Positions 33,836 through 42,525 of a DNA stretch of 64,000 bases are shown here, one piece after another. Each line of letters begins with the position of its first letter. Positions within the stretch are counted from its first letter, which is position 1. The position numbers and the translations under genes were made by a program. The DNA lies in assembly GCF_000337375.1 (NCBI RefSeq), contig NZ_AOJG01000038.1:57639-121638 (forward strand), in the 5' to 3' direction. The notes under the pieces are model-generated. The model saw only the letters and a program-made list of their open reading frames with translations, had not been told where the DNA came from and ran no database searches. The DNA comes from Halorubrum lipolyticum DSM 21995. GTDB taxonomy: Archaea > Halobacteriota > Halobacteria > Halobacteriales > Haloferacaceae.

Positions 33836-34635
33836 TTCAGCTCCGCGAGCCGCTCGCCGGTGGTGATCATCTCGATAACGGTCTTCATCCGCTCCATGTA
33901 CCCCGTGGCGTCCTCCCGGTAGACGGTCCCGTGGGCCGGACAGACGATGTCCGGGTCGTGCGTTTCGATGAGGTCGTCGATCGTGTCAAACACTGGCTCG
34001 GGATCGCAGTACTGGAGCCAGCGGAGCGCTCGGGCCTGAAACTCCAGGATCTGTGCGGGGGAGAGCGGCGAGTCGAGCTCGTCGGAGAACAGGAGACACT
34101 CGCCGTCGACGTGCGGCGCACCCATCCAGTCGGCGGTGAACAGCGTGTTCGACGTGTGCTCTTTCATCCAGATGTGGAACGCGGTGTCGGGAAACGCGGC
34201 GCGGAGGAACTCGACGGTGTAGCCGCCGAGGTCGAGCGTCTCACCCGCCTCCACGTGGCGGCCCTGATCGAGGTAGTACAGCTCCTCGCCGCGACCATAC
34301 GCCGAGGAGAGGAGCGTCGCGTCGGGGTAGCGGCGAAGGAGCGCGTTCGCGTTGCCGGCGTGGGGCGCTTCCGGATGCGACGGGACGACGTAGTCGAGGC
34401 CGCGCTCGCCGAGAACCTCGTCCAGGCCGTCCATGAGCTGCTCGCGCGCACCGGGAGAGACGGTGTCGTAGAGCAGGGTCTCGTCGCCGACGATGAGATA
34501 GGCGTTGTTACAGACGTGGACCAAGCGGTCCGGGTCGTACCAGTCCGGCGGGTCCTCGCGTAACCCCTCCGACATCACCGGTTTGTCGATACACTGCTGT
34601 ATTTGATAGATGTCTGGGCCGATCTTTCGTGGCAT
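33832..34635 (-). CDS. MBL-fold metallo-hydrolase with altered metal motif (2)
   Basis: A 267-residue MBL-fold protein, first gene of the minus-strand pair. The signature is SHPEAPHAGN (H87, E89, H92): glutamate replaces the middle histidine, as in flavodiiron proteins, and Pro takes the place of the conserved aspartate. Other site residues appear in LFTADWMGAPHVDGE and CPAHGTVYRE. No flavin domain follows. The divergent amidohydrolase gene starts only 119 nt away, so the pair and the plus-strand genes likely share a regulatory region. Confidence 0.8.
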   Translation of the reverse strand: MPRKIGPDIYQIQQCIDKPVMSEGLREDPPDWYDPDRLVHVCNNAYLIVGDETLLYDTVSPGAREQLMDGLDEVLGERGLDYVVPSHPEAPHAGNANALLRRYPDATLLSSAYGRGEELYYLDQGRHVEAGETLDLGGYTVEFLRAAFPDTAFHIWMKEHTSNTLFTADWMGAPHVDGECLLFSDELDSPLSPAQILEFQARALRWLQYCDPEPVFDTIDDLIETHDPDIVCPAHGTVYREDATGYMERMKTVIEMITTGERLAELK

Positions 34636-34754
34636 ATCTACTTCGATCGACGCTACGAGCCAGGTCTACTTGAAGCTCGTCATCACTCCGATTTGTGTCG
34701 TCTCACCTGCTCTACGGCCGGTAAGACTAATATCGCATACGCGTTCGTCTCGGC

Positions 34755-35852
34755 ATGGAAGACCGAACGGCCGACCGCATCTCCTCGATCGGGGAGTTGC
34801 GGACGATCGTCGACGCCGACGCGCACGTGATCGAGACGCTCGACGACCTCCTCCCCTACGTCGAGGACACGGGGAGCAAGGAGATCCTCTCGCATTCGAA
34901 CAACGAGGCCATGGACGTCTACTCGAACCAGATCCCGACGCCGGGCTTCATCGACCGGAGCTACGACGTCGACGATCTGAACGACAAACTCGAGCAGATG
35001 TCGGAGTTCGGCATCGCCGCCGGCATGGTCGGGCCGACGATGAGCCTCAACATCGCGAGCGTCAGCAACGCGAACCTCGCGGGCGCGCTCGCTCAGGCGT
35101 ACAACTCGTGGATCCTCGACGAGTGGCTCGACGGCAGCGACGCGGTCAACGGGTCCATCCTCGTCACGCACCACCGGCCGGACCGCTCGGCCGATGAGAT
35201 CGACGACCGCGCGGACGAGCCGTCGATGCGGGGCGTCTATCTGCCGGGGACCGGTGTCGTTCCGCCGCTCGGCCACTACCGGTACGAGCCGATCTACGAG
35301 GCGGCCGAACGTCACGGCCTCCCGATTTTGAGCCACGCCTCCATCTCCGCGGGTCACCGCGCGTTCCCCGTCCAGAGCCGGTGGAACGAGACCTACGCGG
35401 AGGAGCACGCGCTCGTCCACCCGTTCACGCAGATGTGGAACATCACGACGCTCCTGTTCCGCGGCGTGCCCGAGCGACATCCCGACCTCGAGTTCGTCTT
35501 CCAAGAGGCCGGCATCGCGTGGATACCGTATCTGCTCTGGCGGCTCGACGACCACTACCTCCAGTTCGGCGACGAGATCCCGTACCTGACCAAACTACCG
35601 AGCGAGTACGTTCGCGACCAGTTCTACTTCACGACGCAGCCGCTCGGGCACACGGCGAGGAACGGCGCCCATCTGGCCCAGATCATCGACATGATCGGTC
35701 CGGACTCGGTCATGTACTCGGCGGACCTCCCGCACACCGACTTCGACCCGCCCGAGGAGCTGTTCACCCGGATCCGCGGGCACTTCGACGCCGAGACGGT
35801 CCGCGGGATCATGGGCGAGACCGCCGTCGACCTCTACGACCTCGAGCGCTAA
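34755..35852 (+). CDS. Amidohydrolase-2 family metal-dependent hydrolase/decarboxylase
   Basis: A 365-residue TIM-barrel protein with the family's metal-binding start DADAHVIETLDDLLPY near residue 25, a mid-protein ILSHASISAGHRAFPVQ with histidines, FQEAGIAWIPYLLWRLDDHY, and a metal-site end MYSADLPHTDFDP. The family includes ACMS decarboxylase, gamma-resorcylate decarboxylase and oxalomesaconate hydratase, which act on aromatic ring-cleavage products or hydroxybenzoates. It starts the plus-strand unit with the Rieske gene 1 nt downstream, suggesting a linked step. Confidence 0.9.
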   Translation: MEDRTADRISSIGELRTIVDADAHVIETLDDLLPYVEDTGSKEILSHSNNEAMDVYSNQIPTPGFIDRSYDVDDLNDKLEQMSEFGIAAGMVGPTMSLNIASVSNANLAGALAQAYNSWILDEWLDGSDAVNGSILVTHHRPDRSADEIDDRADEPSMRGVYLPGTGVVPPLGHYRYEPIYEAAERHGLPILSHASISAGHRAFPVQSRWNETYAEEHALVHPFTQMWNITTLLFRGVPERHPDLEFVFQEAGIAWIPYLLWRLDDHYLQFGDEIPYLTKLPSEYVRDQFYFTTQPLGHTARNGAHLAQIIDMIGPDSVMYSADLPHTDFDPPEELFTRIRGHFDAETVRGIMGETAVDLYDLER

Positions 35853-35853
35853 C

Positions 35854-36210
35854 ATGACTCGTTATAAAGTCGCGACGACGGACGAGTTCGACGGCGACGG
35901 GGCGCGCGTGCTCGTCGAGATCGACGGACTGGAGATCGCCGTGTTCCGCGTCGACGGCGAGTATCACGCCCTCGCGAACTACTGCGTCCACCAAGGCGGC
36001 CCGCTCTGTGAGGGAAAACTCACCGGGAAGATGTCCGTCGGAGACGACGGCGTCGGCTGGGAGTACGAGGCAGACGAACGGTACGTGGTCTGTCCGTGGC
36101 ACGAGTGGAAGTTCGACGTCACCACGGGACGGAACGTCTCCGACGAGCGCTACGTCACGCCGACCTTCGACGTGACCGTCGAGGGCGAGGATGTCTACGT
36201 CGTTCGGTGA
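35854..36210 (+). CDS. Rieske [2Fe-2S] ferredoxin-like protein
   Basis: A 118-residue soluble Rieske protein. The cluster ligands are C44-x-H46 (YCVHQGG) and C80-x2-H83 (VCPWHEW), a full set. It has no membrane anchor, so it is an electron-carrier or oxygenase-component type rather than a bc1 subunit. An extra segment of about 20 residues separates the two ligand boxes. It follows the amidohydrolase gene with 1 nt between them, so co-translation is expected. No large oxygenase subunit is adjacent, so its partner is uncertain. Confidence 0.93.
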   Translation: MTRYKVATTDEFDGDGARVLVEIDGLEIAVFRVDGEYHALANYCVHQGGPLCEGKLTGKMSVGDDGVGWEYEADERYVVCPWHEWKFDVTTGRNVSDERYVTPTFDVTVEGEDVYVVR

Positions 36211-36317
36211 CCGCGAGCGATCGACCGCGCCGCCGTCGGATCGACCGTGCCGTCGCCTTCTTCGCTATTTATAAACGCAGCAACAGAGCTATTCTCTCAC
36301 ACTCCGTCTCGGTAGCC

Positions 36318-36914
36318 ATGGCACGCATCCCGTACCGCAGTCGCGACGAGGTCCCGGAACCCTACCGCGATCTCCTCGACACGCACCTGACGGTCTCCCT
36401 GCCGGACGTCGAGACGTACGACACGGTTCAAGAGCGCAACGTCGCCGGCGGGTCGCGGAACATCTATCGGCTGTTCGCTCACGCGCCCGAGGTGCTCGCC
36501 TCGCACCGCGAGCACCTCTCGTTGATGTGGGAGGAGTTCTCGATCCCGCCCCGCGACCGCGAACTCGCGCTGCTCACCCTCGGCCGTGAACTCCGCGCCG
36601 AGTACGAGTGGCACCACCACGTTCCGGTCGCGTACGACGAGGGGATTTCCCTCGACGAGATCGTCGCCCTCGCCGACCGAGAGTACGGCGGATTCACCGG
36701 TCACGAGCGGTCGCTGATGGAGTACACGGAACGGTTCGCGCGCCGCGAGGTCGACGAGGCGGTCCACGACGCCGTCGCCGAGACGTACGACGACGGGACG
36801 ATGCTCGAGTTGAGCATGTTGCTGGGGTTCTACGTGTTCCTCGCGTCCACGCTGTCGGCACTCGACGTCGATCTGGAAGAGGAGTTCGTCGGTTGGCGGC
36901 TGGAAAATCTCTGA
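36318..36914 (+). CDS. Carboxymuconolactone decarboxylase-like (AhpD-fold) protein
   Basis: A 198-residue AhpD-fold helical protein. The region RELALLTLGRELRAEYEWHHHVPVA is the family's conserved helix with the EWxxH pattern; the redox CxxC of AhpD is absent, so this belongs to the decarboxylase-like or uncharacterised branch. Carboxymuconolactone decarboxylase acts in the beta-ketoadipate pathway, but single-copy relatives have varied roles. A TATA-like CTATTTATAAACG (36263-36275) is about 50 nt upstream, implying a short leader. Placed next to the amidohydrolase and Rieske genes, it is probably part of the island's catabolic set. Confidence 0.85.
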   Translation: MARIPYRSRDEVPEPYRDLLDTHLTVSLPDVETYDTVQERNVAGGSRNIYRLFAHAPEVLASHREHLSLMWEEFSIPPRDRELALLTLGRELRAEYEWHHHVPVAYDEGISLDEIVALADREYGGFTGHERSLMEYTERFARREVDEAVHDAVAETYDDGTMLELSMLLGFYVFLASTLSALDVDLEEEFVGWRLENL

Positions 36915-36939
36915 GGTCGACCCCCCTGCGACCGCGGGG

Positions 36940-38967
36940 TTAGCTCGAGCCCGGGAGCGACCGGCCGATCGGCGTCTCCTTGCTCTCGACGTAGTTCAGC
37001 CCGAAGACGGTGAGGATAACCATGGCGCCGAGGACGCTGACCGCCGAGTTCGGTACGAACAACACGACGAGTGCAGCGACTCCGACGAGGAGCCGGACGG
37101 GAAGCCGGAGCGGCTGGAAGATGTGGTTGTAGACGGCGAAACTCACGCCGAACAGCGCCAGCGCGATCGTGACGAAGACGACGGGAGTCATCGCGTCCCA
37201 GACGAGTAGGTTCCGGTGGATCACGAACGTGTACGGGAGGAGAAACACCGGCAGCGCCATCTTCATCGCGTCCCAGCAGGTCCGGAGGAACCCCGTATCC
37301 GCGATCTTACACGCGACAGCACACCCGAGCGCGACCGGCGGCGTCAGCGCGGAGAGGATCGCGAAGTAGAAGACGAACATGTGGGCGTAGATCTGGTCGA
37401 GGCCGAACTCGACGATGGCCGGCCCGATGAAGATCGCGACCAGGATGTACGCCGCGACGGTCGGCATCCCCATCCCGAACATGATCGACATGATCATGGC
37501 GAAAAAGAGGAGGATGAGCAGGCTCCCGCCGGACTGATCGAGCATCGCGAACGTCAGCAGCCGGGTGAAGCTCCCGACGTTGATCAGGTTGATCAGGATG
37601 CCGATGCTCCCCAGCACCGCGAATATCGGCGCGTTACTGACGGCTCCGATCTGGAGCCCCTGCACCGTGGCTCCCGCCGTCTTCCGAAGCGACGCCGCGT
37701 CGAAGCCGCTCAGGTAGAACTGCCAGAGGAACTGGCCGGCGACGAGCACGCCGATCGCTCGGATGGCGGACGGCAGCGGCGACAGCTGTGCGACGGCGAG
37801 GTAGTACACGAGGACCGCGACGGAGACGACGAGCGGCAGCCCGCGCCGGAACGTTCCGGGGTCGCCTCCGAGGGCGTTTCCGTCGCCGTCGGCGTCCGAT
37901 TCGGCGCTGCCCGGGTTGTCGATGATGTCCTGCTTGAGCGAGACGACCTGTACCGACACCGCGATCGATAAATAAAACAGGAGGGCGGGGAGCAACGCGA
38001 AAAGCAACACGTCGATGTACGGGAGGTTCAGGATACCTGCCATCACGAACGCCGCGGCGCCCATGATCGGGGGCATGACCTGCCCGCCGCTGGAGGCCGC
38101 GGACTCGATCGCCGCGGCCGTCGACGACCGGATGCCCCGCTCTTTCATCAGCGGGATCGTGAACGATCCGGTCGTCGCCGTGTTCGCGACGGCGCTTCCG
38201 TTTATCGAGCCCATCAGGAGGCTGGCCACGACGGCGGTCTGCGCCGTTCCGGCCCGGAACCGCTTTTCGGCCGCACCGCCGGCGGCGAACACCATATTCA
38301 GCGCGCCGTATCCCTCTAACAGGCCCGCGTAGACGAGAAATATTGCCACCCACGTGGTCCCGACTCGCGGGACCGTTCCGTAGATCCCGTCGAGCGTCAG
38401 CACGTTGATCTCGATGAGTCGCTGGACGTCGATACCGCTGTGGGCGAGCCAGCCCGGCAGCGACTCGCCGAAGTAGGCGTAGCCGACGAAGACGACGATG
38501 ACCGCGACGAACGGGTTCCCGTACGCCCGCCTCGTGGCTTCGACGATGATGAGCAGCAGCAGGCCGGCGAGGAGATACTCGAACGGCGCGTAATCGAGCA
38601 GTCTGTTTCGAAGCCCCTCGTAGTTCAGAAAGATGTACGCGGTGAAAGCGACCGTGCCGACGAACATGGCGCTCGTGACGGTGAAATCGAGCTTCCCGCG
38701 GAGAGAGTCGCGATCGACCGTCATGAGATACATGAGGTGATACAACGCGATTCCCCACCCCATCGCGAGAACGGTGTGTTGCGTGCGGTCCCAGTAGAAC
38801 CCGTACGCGTACAGAATGAGATAGGCCGTGAGACCGACGGCGACGAGGGACGTCACGACCCAGAGCGCCGAATCGAGGGAGCGTTCCAGCGTCGGGAGGC
38901 GTTTCTCTCGCTCGTATTCGATCGGACTATCGGTATAATCGCCGCTCTCCCGAGTAGCTGGACTCAT
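36940..38967 (-). CDS. TRAP transporter fused permease (DctQM type, TAXI family)
   Basis: The 675-residue membrane protein combines the small and large TRAP permease subunits. The first about 180 residues have four hydrophobic segments (DctQ-like), and the rest have around twelve with the DctM motifs GSINGSAVANTATTGSFTIP, GGQVMPPIMGAAAFVMA and MFGMGMPTVAAYILVAIF. It uses an ion gradient to import a ligand delivered by an extracellular binding protein, here the TAXI-type gene that is divergent across a 117-nt promoter region. It is the island's second importer beside the Liv-type one. Confidence 0.93.
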   Translation of the reverse strand: MSPATRESGDYTDSPIEYEREKRLPTLERSLDSALWVVTSLVAVGLTAYLILYAYGFYWDRTQHTVLAMGWGIALYHLMYLMTVDRDSLRGKLDFTVTSAMFVGTVAFTAYIFLNYEGLRNRLLDYAPFEYLLAGLLLLIIVEATRRAYGNPFVAVIVVFVGYAYFGESLPGWLAHSGIDVQRLIEINVLTLDGIYGTVPRVGTTWVAIFLVYAGLLEGYGALNMVFAAGGAAEKRFRAGTAQTAVVASLLMGSINGSAVANTATTGSFTIPLMKERGIRSSTAAAIESAASSGGQVMPPIMGAAAFVMAGILNLPYIDVLLFALLPALLFYLSIAVSVQVVSLKQDIIDNPGSAESDADGDGNALGGDPGTFRRGLPLVVSVAVLVYYLAVAQLSPLPSAIRAIGVLVAGQFLWQFYLSGFDAASLRKTAGATVQGLQIGAVSNAPIFAVLGSIGILINLINVGSFTRLLTFAMLDQSGGSLLILLFFAMIMSIMFGMGMPTVAAYILVAIFIGPAIVEFGLDQIYAHMFVFYFAILSALTPPVALGCAVACKIADTGFLRTCWDAMKMALPVFLLPYTFVIHRNLLVWDAMTPVVFVTIALALFGVSFAVYNHIFQPLRLPVRLLVGVAALVVLFVPNSAVSVLGAMVILTVFGLNYVESKETPIGRSLPGSS

Positions 38968-39042
38968 TGATAACTGTTCACATAATATCTGAGTATATCA
39001 ATCTATGGCCGATGACTCGACAGTTCTGATCACTTTAGAAAG

Positions 39043-39063
39043 TTTACGTAAAGTTATAAATAT
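39043..39063 (+). promoter_or_regulatory. TAXI gene promoter: palindrome next to TATA box
   Basis: TTTACGTAAA (39043-39052), a perfect 10-bp palindrome, is directly followed by TTATAAATAT (39054-39063), whose centre is 27 nt before the GTG start of the TAXI protein gene. The palindrome occupies the position of the TFB-recognition element, so a bound regulator could block initiation or, from the other side, affect the divergent TRAP permease. Confidence 0.5.
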
Positions 39064-39084
39064 AGGTGTCTCCACAGTTCTACT

Positions 39085-40254
39085 GTGTCATCCGAGAACA
39101 ATCAGCATGACGGTAGCGGTTCGTACAGCAGACGATCGTATCTACGGTACGGTGCGGGAGGCCTCGCGGTCGGGTTAGCCGGTTGTGCCGGGAACGGCGG
39201 AGGGAATAGCGACGGAAGCGACGACGGGAGCGACGGCGGCGACGGGAGTGACGGCGGCGATGGGGGGACGGACGGGAGCGACGGCGGGGACGGAGAGTCC
39301 GGCGGTGAGACCGGAGACGTTCGGTGGCGAGCGGGAACGCCCGGAGAGGGGTCGAGCACGTTCGCGATCGCGAACGGGCTGTCTCGGATCCTCGACGAGC
39401 AGGAGAGCAGTATCGATCTGGAGGTCGCCTCTTACTCGGGGAGCAACGAGGCGATCAGGTTGGTCGGGCGGGGCGAAGACGAGATGGCCGGCTCCGCGCT
39501 TCCCTTGGCGGCCGCCGCAAACAGAGACGAGGAGCCGGTCCCCGACGGTCCGGCGGACTTCACCGGAGACAACGCGCTCGAGTACAAGCCGGTGCAGGCG
39601 CTGAATTTCCTCGATTTCCGCATGTACTGGATCACGCTCGAAGGCAACGACATCGAGACGGTCGACGACTTCGAGGGGCGAGATATCGGGGTGTTCCAAC
39701 GCGGTGCGGCCTTCAACAACCTGACGCTGCTTTCGGTGACCGATATGCTCGACAAAGTCAACGAGCAGTACGTCGAGTTCAACGAGATCGCGTCCGCGCT
39801 GGACACCGGCCGAATTGACGCTACCGGATTTTACGCGGGACAGGGGACCGTCCCCGCCGGTTGGCAGACGCAACTCATCAACGACGACAGAGTGCAGATC
39901 GTGACCTGGTCGGACGAACAGCTCGACCAGATCGGCGACTCCGGGTACGCGACGCCCGCCCCCGTTCAGGTGAATGACATCTTCGAGAAGGATCTCCCGA
40001 TGGAGACGGTGATGGGGAACGCGATCCCCTACGGCTTCTTCCCGCGGGAGAACCTCTCCGAAGAGCGGGTGTACCAGTTCACGAAAACGCTCCTGGACAA
40101 CGCCGACCAGATCGCGGAGTTCTCCGCGGAAGTCGAGCATTTCACCACCCAGTACGCCGCGGAGTCGCTGTCGCCGGGAATGCCCGTTCACTCCGGCGTC
40201 GCTCGGTACCTCAAGGAGGAGGACCTCTGGAACGACAACCTCACCGAAGCCTGA
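39085..40254 (+). CDS. TAXI family TRAP transporter solute-binding lipoprotein
   Basis: A 389-residue extracellular binding protein. It has a Tat signal (SRRSYLRYGAGG, arginines 16-17) and a lipobox GLAGC with Cys34, then a linker rich in Gly, Asp and Ser of about 45 residues. The mature domain resembles TAXI (TRAP-associated extracytoplasmic immunogenic) proteins: TFAIANGLSRILDEQ, DFEGRDIGVFQRGAAFNN and LDTGRIDATGFYAGQGTVPAGW. It works with the divergently encoded fused permease. The GTG start fits a TATA box 27 nt upstream. Ligands of TAXI proteins are mostly carboxylates or amino acids such as glutamate. Confidence 0.92.
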   Translation: MSSENNQHDGSGSYSRRSYLRYGAGGLAVGLAGCAGNGGGNSDGSDDGSDGGDGSDGGDGGTDGSDGGDGESGGETGDVRWRAGTPGEGSSTFAIANGLSRILDEQESSIDLEVASYSGSNEAIRLVGRGEDEMAGSALPLAAAANRDEEPVPDGPADFTGDNALEYKPVQALNFLDFRMYWITLEGNDIETVDDFEGRDIGVFQRGAAFNNLTLLSVTDMLDKVNEQYVEFNEIASALDTGRIDATGFYAGQGTVPAGWQTQLINDDRVQIVTWSDEQLDQIGDSGYATPAPVQVNDIFEKDLPMETVMGNAIPYGFFPRENLSEERVYQFTKTLLDNADQIAEFSAEVEHFTTQYAAESLSPGMPVHSGVARYLKEEDLWNDNLTEA

Positions 40255-40349
40255 CCGTGATCTCCGCCAGGGAACCGCCCGTCCGAGTTTCGTCGGACCT
40301 CGCCGCTCACGTCCTCGCGTTTTTGTCTCCCGAACTCGACTGAGAGCGT

Positions 40350-40745
40350 ATGAACGACGGACCACCGCCCTCTGCCGGGTCGCCCGCCGGAGACGATCCG
40401 GAGGCCCCGTACGACGGGGTCGACCTCTCGGAGTACCCGAGGTGGTGGCGAGAGAACGTCCGCGCGTTCGAGGAGCACGGCCTCCGGCCGTATCGACCGT
40501 CACGATTCGCTGACGGGGAGGTCGTCCAATCGCGACGGGACGCTCTCGAGACCGAACTCGGCGTTTCGATCGCTCTCCGCACGGTCGGCCCTGACCCGGG
40601 CGGGAGCTGGCAGATCTGCGTCGACGGCGAACCCGTGAGGTCCGTCTCGCGACGGCGGACGGAGTCGGGTTTCACCCGGTACGACATCGACTCGGAGACG
40701 TTCGAGCGCTGCGTCCGCGACGCGGTGTCGTCGCGGGAGCGGTAG
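40350..40745 (+). CDS. Small hypothetical protein
   Basis: A 131-residue soluble protein of no recognised family. It is acidic and proline-rich at the start, then alpha/beta with a YPRWWRENVRAFEEHGLRPYRP segment and a C-terminal helix containing FERCVRDAVSS. Codon use looks like the neighbours'. It sits 95 nt after the TAXI gene on the same strand; a helper role in the island is possible but unsupported. Confidence 0.6.
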   Translation: MNDGPPPSAGSPAGDDPEAPYDGVDLSEYPRWWRENVRAFEEHGLRPYRPSRFADGEVVQSRRDALETELGVSIALRTVGPDPGGSWQICVDGEPVRSVSRRRTESGFTRYDIDSETFERCVRDAVSSRER

Positions 40746-41007
40746 CGACGTTTGCGTGACCGTCGCTGAGAGGGCCGTCCCGTGCTCGTCCGTCGTACGC
40801 GCCGATTACCGGCGCTCGCCGAAACGGCCGGACGCCGCGAGAATAACACCGCACGAAGCGACCGGTCGGCGGGGCGTCGCCGTTCGTGTGCCAACACTGG
40901 TTTCCCCCGAGTCCGCGCCGCTGGCGACTCCTCACGTGCTCGACCGCCGATCGGCGTCTCGACAGTCGGCAGTCCGATTTATATCTCTTCGGGTGCGTAC
41001 AGGTACC

Positions 41008-41385
41008 ATGGCCCGAACGCCACGCGAGACCGTCGAGGAGTTCTTCGAGCGGATGGGTGACCCGGACGAGCGGGAGACCGTCGGCGAGCTGTTCGCCGCC
41101 GACGCGGTCGTCACGGTCCCGGGAGCGCGGTTCGAGGGGCCCGACGCCGCGGCGTCGTTCCTCGCGTTCCTCGAGCCCCGCTACGAGCGCGCGGGCAAGG
41201 CGTTCGGCCGGTGGACCGTCGACGGCGACCGGGTCGTCAGTCAGGGGACGCTCCACGGCGTCGACAACGACGGCGAGCGCTTCGAGGGCGTGCGGTACGT
41301 CGACGTCTACGAGGTCCGCGAGGGCGCGATCCGCCGGCTGGACGTGTACAACGACCTCGCGGTCGAGGGGGTGGTCGAGGCGTGA
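41008..41385 (+). CDS. NTF2-like (SnoaL-type) protein
   Basis: A 125-residue single-domain protein with the NTF2 cone fold: VEEFFERMGDPDERETVGELFAADAVVTVPG is the typical helix-helix start, and YVDVYEVREGAIRRLDVYND the strand-rich end. This fold is used by small isomerases, hydrolases and cyclases acting on hydrophobic ring compounds, and also by non-enzymatic proteins. A TATA-like ATTTATATC (40978-40986) is about 26 nt upstream of the ATG, marking the start of the right-arm operon. Its stop overlaps the start of the LLM oxidoreductase. Confidence 0.85.
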   Translation: MARTPRETVEEFFERMGDPDERETVGELFAADAVVTVPGARFEGPDAAASFLAFLEPRYERAGKAFGRWTVDGDRVVSQGTLHGVDNDGERFEGVRYVDVYEVREGAIRRLDVYNDLAVEGVVEA

Positions 41386-42410
41386 GCGACGCGAGCGAGA
41401 GCGACGCGGGGAGCGACGGGACCGATACCGACGACCGCCTCGGCGTCCTCTTCGCGCTGCGCGACGAGCCTGCCCTCGTCGCCCGCGCGGAGCAGTTGGG
41501 GTACGAGAGCGCGTGGGCCGCGGAGGGACAGGGGAAGTCCGCGTTCGGCAAGCTGGAGCGCTGGGCGGTCCACACCGAGCGGATCGGGCTCGCGACCGGG
41601 ATCGTCAACGTGTTCTCGCGGACGCCGGCCGCGATCGCGCAGGCGGCCGCGACGCTCGACGCGCACTCCGGCGGCCGCGCGATCCTCGGCCTCGGCGTCG
41701 CCCATCCCGGCGTCGTCGAGGGGTTCCACGGCGCGGAGTTCGAGCGCCCCCTCCCGCGGATGGCCGAGTACATCCGGCTGGTCCGCCGGTACCTCCGGGG
41801 CGACCCGGAGGGGTTCGACGGGGAGTTCTTCTCGCCGTCGCGGACCGCGTTCTGGGAGGCGTTCGAGCCCGAGCGCGCGTCGATCCCGATTTATAACGGC
41901 GCGCTGGGTCCCGGCAACGTCCGGTTGACCGGACAGTTCGCGGACGGGTGGGTGCCGAACCTCTACCCGGACTCGCGGTTCGAGGAGGCGAAGGGGTGGC
42001 TCGCGGACGGCGCGGCCCGCGGCGACAGGGACCCGGCGGCGATCGACGTGGCGATGTACGTGCTGACCGCGGTCGACGAGGACCCGGAGCGCGCGCGTCG
42101 GGCCGCGGCCGAACACGTCGCCTACTACCTGCGCGACATCCCGGGGTACTACGACCGCGCCGCCGTGGAGGCGGGGTTCGAGGAGGTCGTCGAGGCGGTC
42201 CGAGAGGCGCCCTCGACGGACGCCGGCGCGGAGCACGTCGCCGACGGGCTCCTCGACCACCTCGCGGTCGTCGGGACTCCCGAGCAGGCGCGGGCGCAAC
42301 TCGACCACCTCCGAGAGATCGGCGTCGACCTCCCGATCGTTCGCGCCCCGGCGGGGAGCGACAGGGAGTGGGTGGAGCGGACGCTGGAGGCGTTCGCGCC
42401 GTCGAAATGA
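41382..42410 (+). CDS. LLM class flavin- or F420-dependent oxidoreductase
   Basis: A 342-residue luciferase-like TIM-barrel protein. The N-terminus has RLGVLFALRDEPALVARAEQLGYESAW, then LATGIVNVFSRTPAAIAQAAATLD and GLGVAHPGVVEGFHG, the normal cofactor-pocket segments, and GQFADGWVPNLYPDSRFEEA further on. It could use FMN or F420; haloarchaea make F420. The GTG start overlaps the NTF2-like stop (GTGA), indicating translational coupling. With the next gene (isochorismatase-type) it resembles the RutA-RutB pair that opens the uracil ring and hydrolyses ureidoacrylate, although such similarity is only at family level. Confidence 0.9.
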   Translation: MSDASESDAGSDGTDTDDRLGVLFALRDEPALVARAEQLGYESAWAAEGQGKSAFGKLERWAVHTERIGLATGIVNVFSRTPAAIAQAAATLDAHSGGRAILGLGVAHPGVVEGFHGAEFERPLPRMAEYIRLVRRYLRGDPEGFDGEFFSPSRTAFWEAFEPERASIPIYNGALGPGNVRLTGQFADGWVPNLYPDSRFEEAKGWLADGAARGDRDPAAIDVAMYVLTAVDEDPERARRAAAEHVAYYLRDIPGYYDRAAVEAGFEEVVEAVREAPSTDAGAEHVADGLLDHLAVVGTPEQARAQLDHLREIGVDLPIVRAPAGSDREWVERTLEAFAPSK

Positions 42411-42525
42411 CGCGCTTCACCGTCGTGGGAGGGCGGCCCCTGCGTCGCGGTGTGGCCGCGCGCCCGGGCGGTTCACCCCCACCCACAGAATTATGCGACT
42501 GCTCGTCGTACTGGCAGCCGTTACC

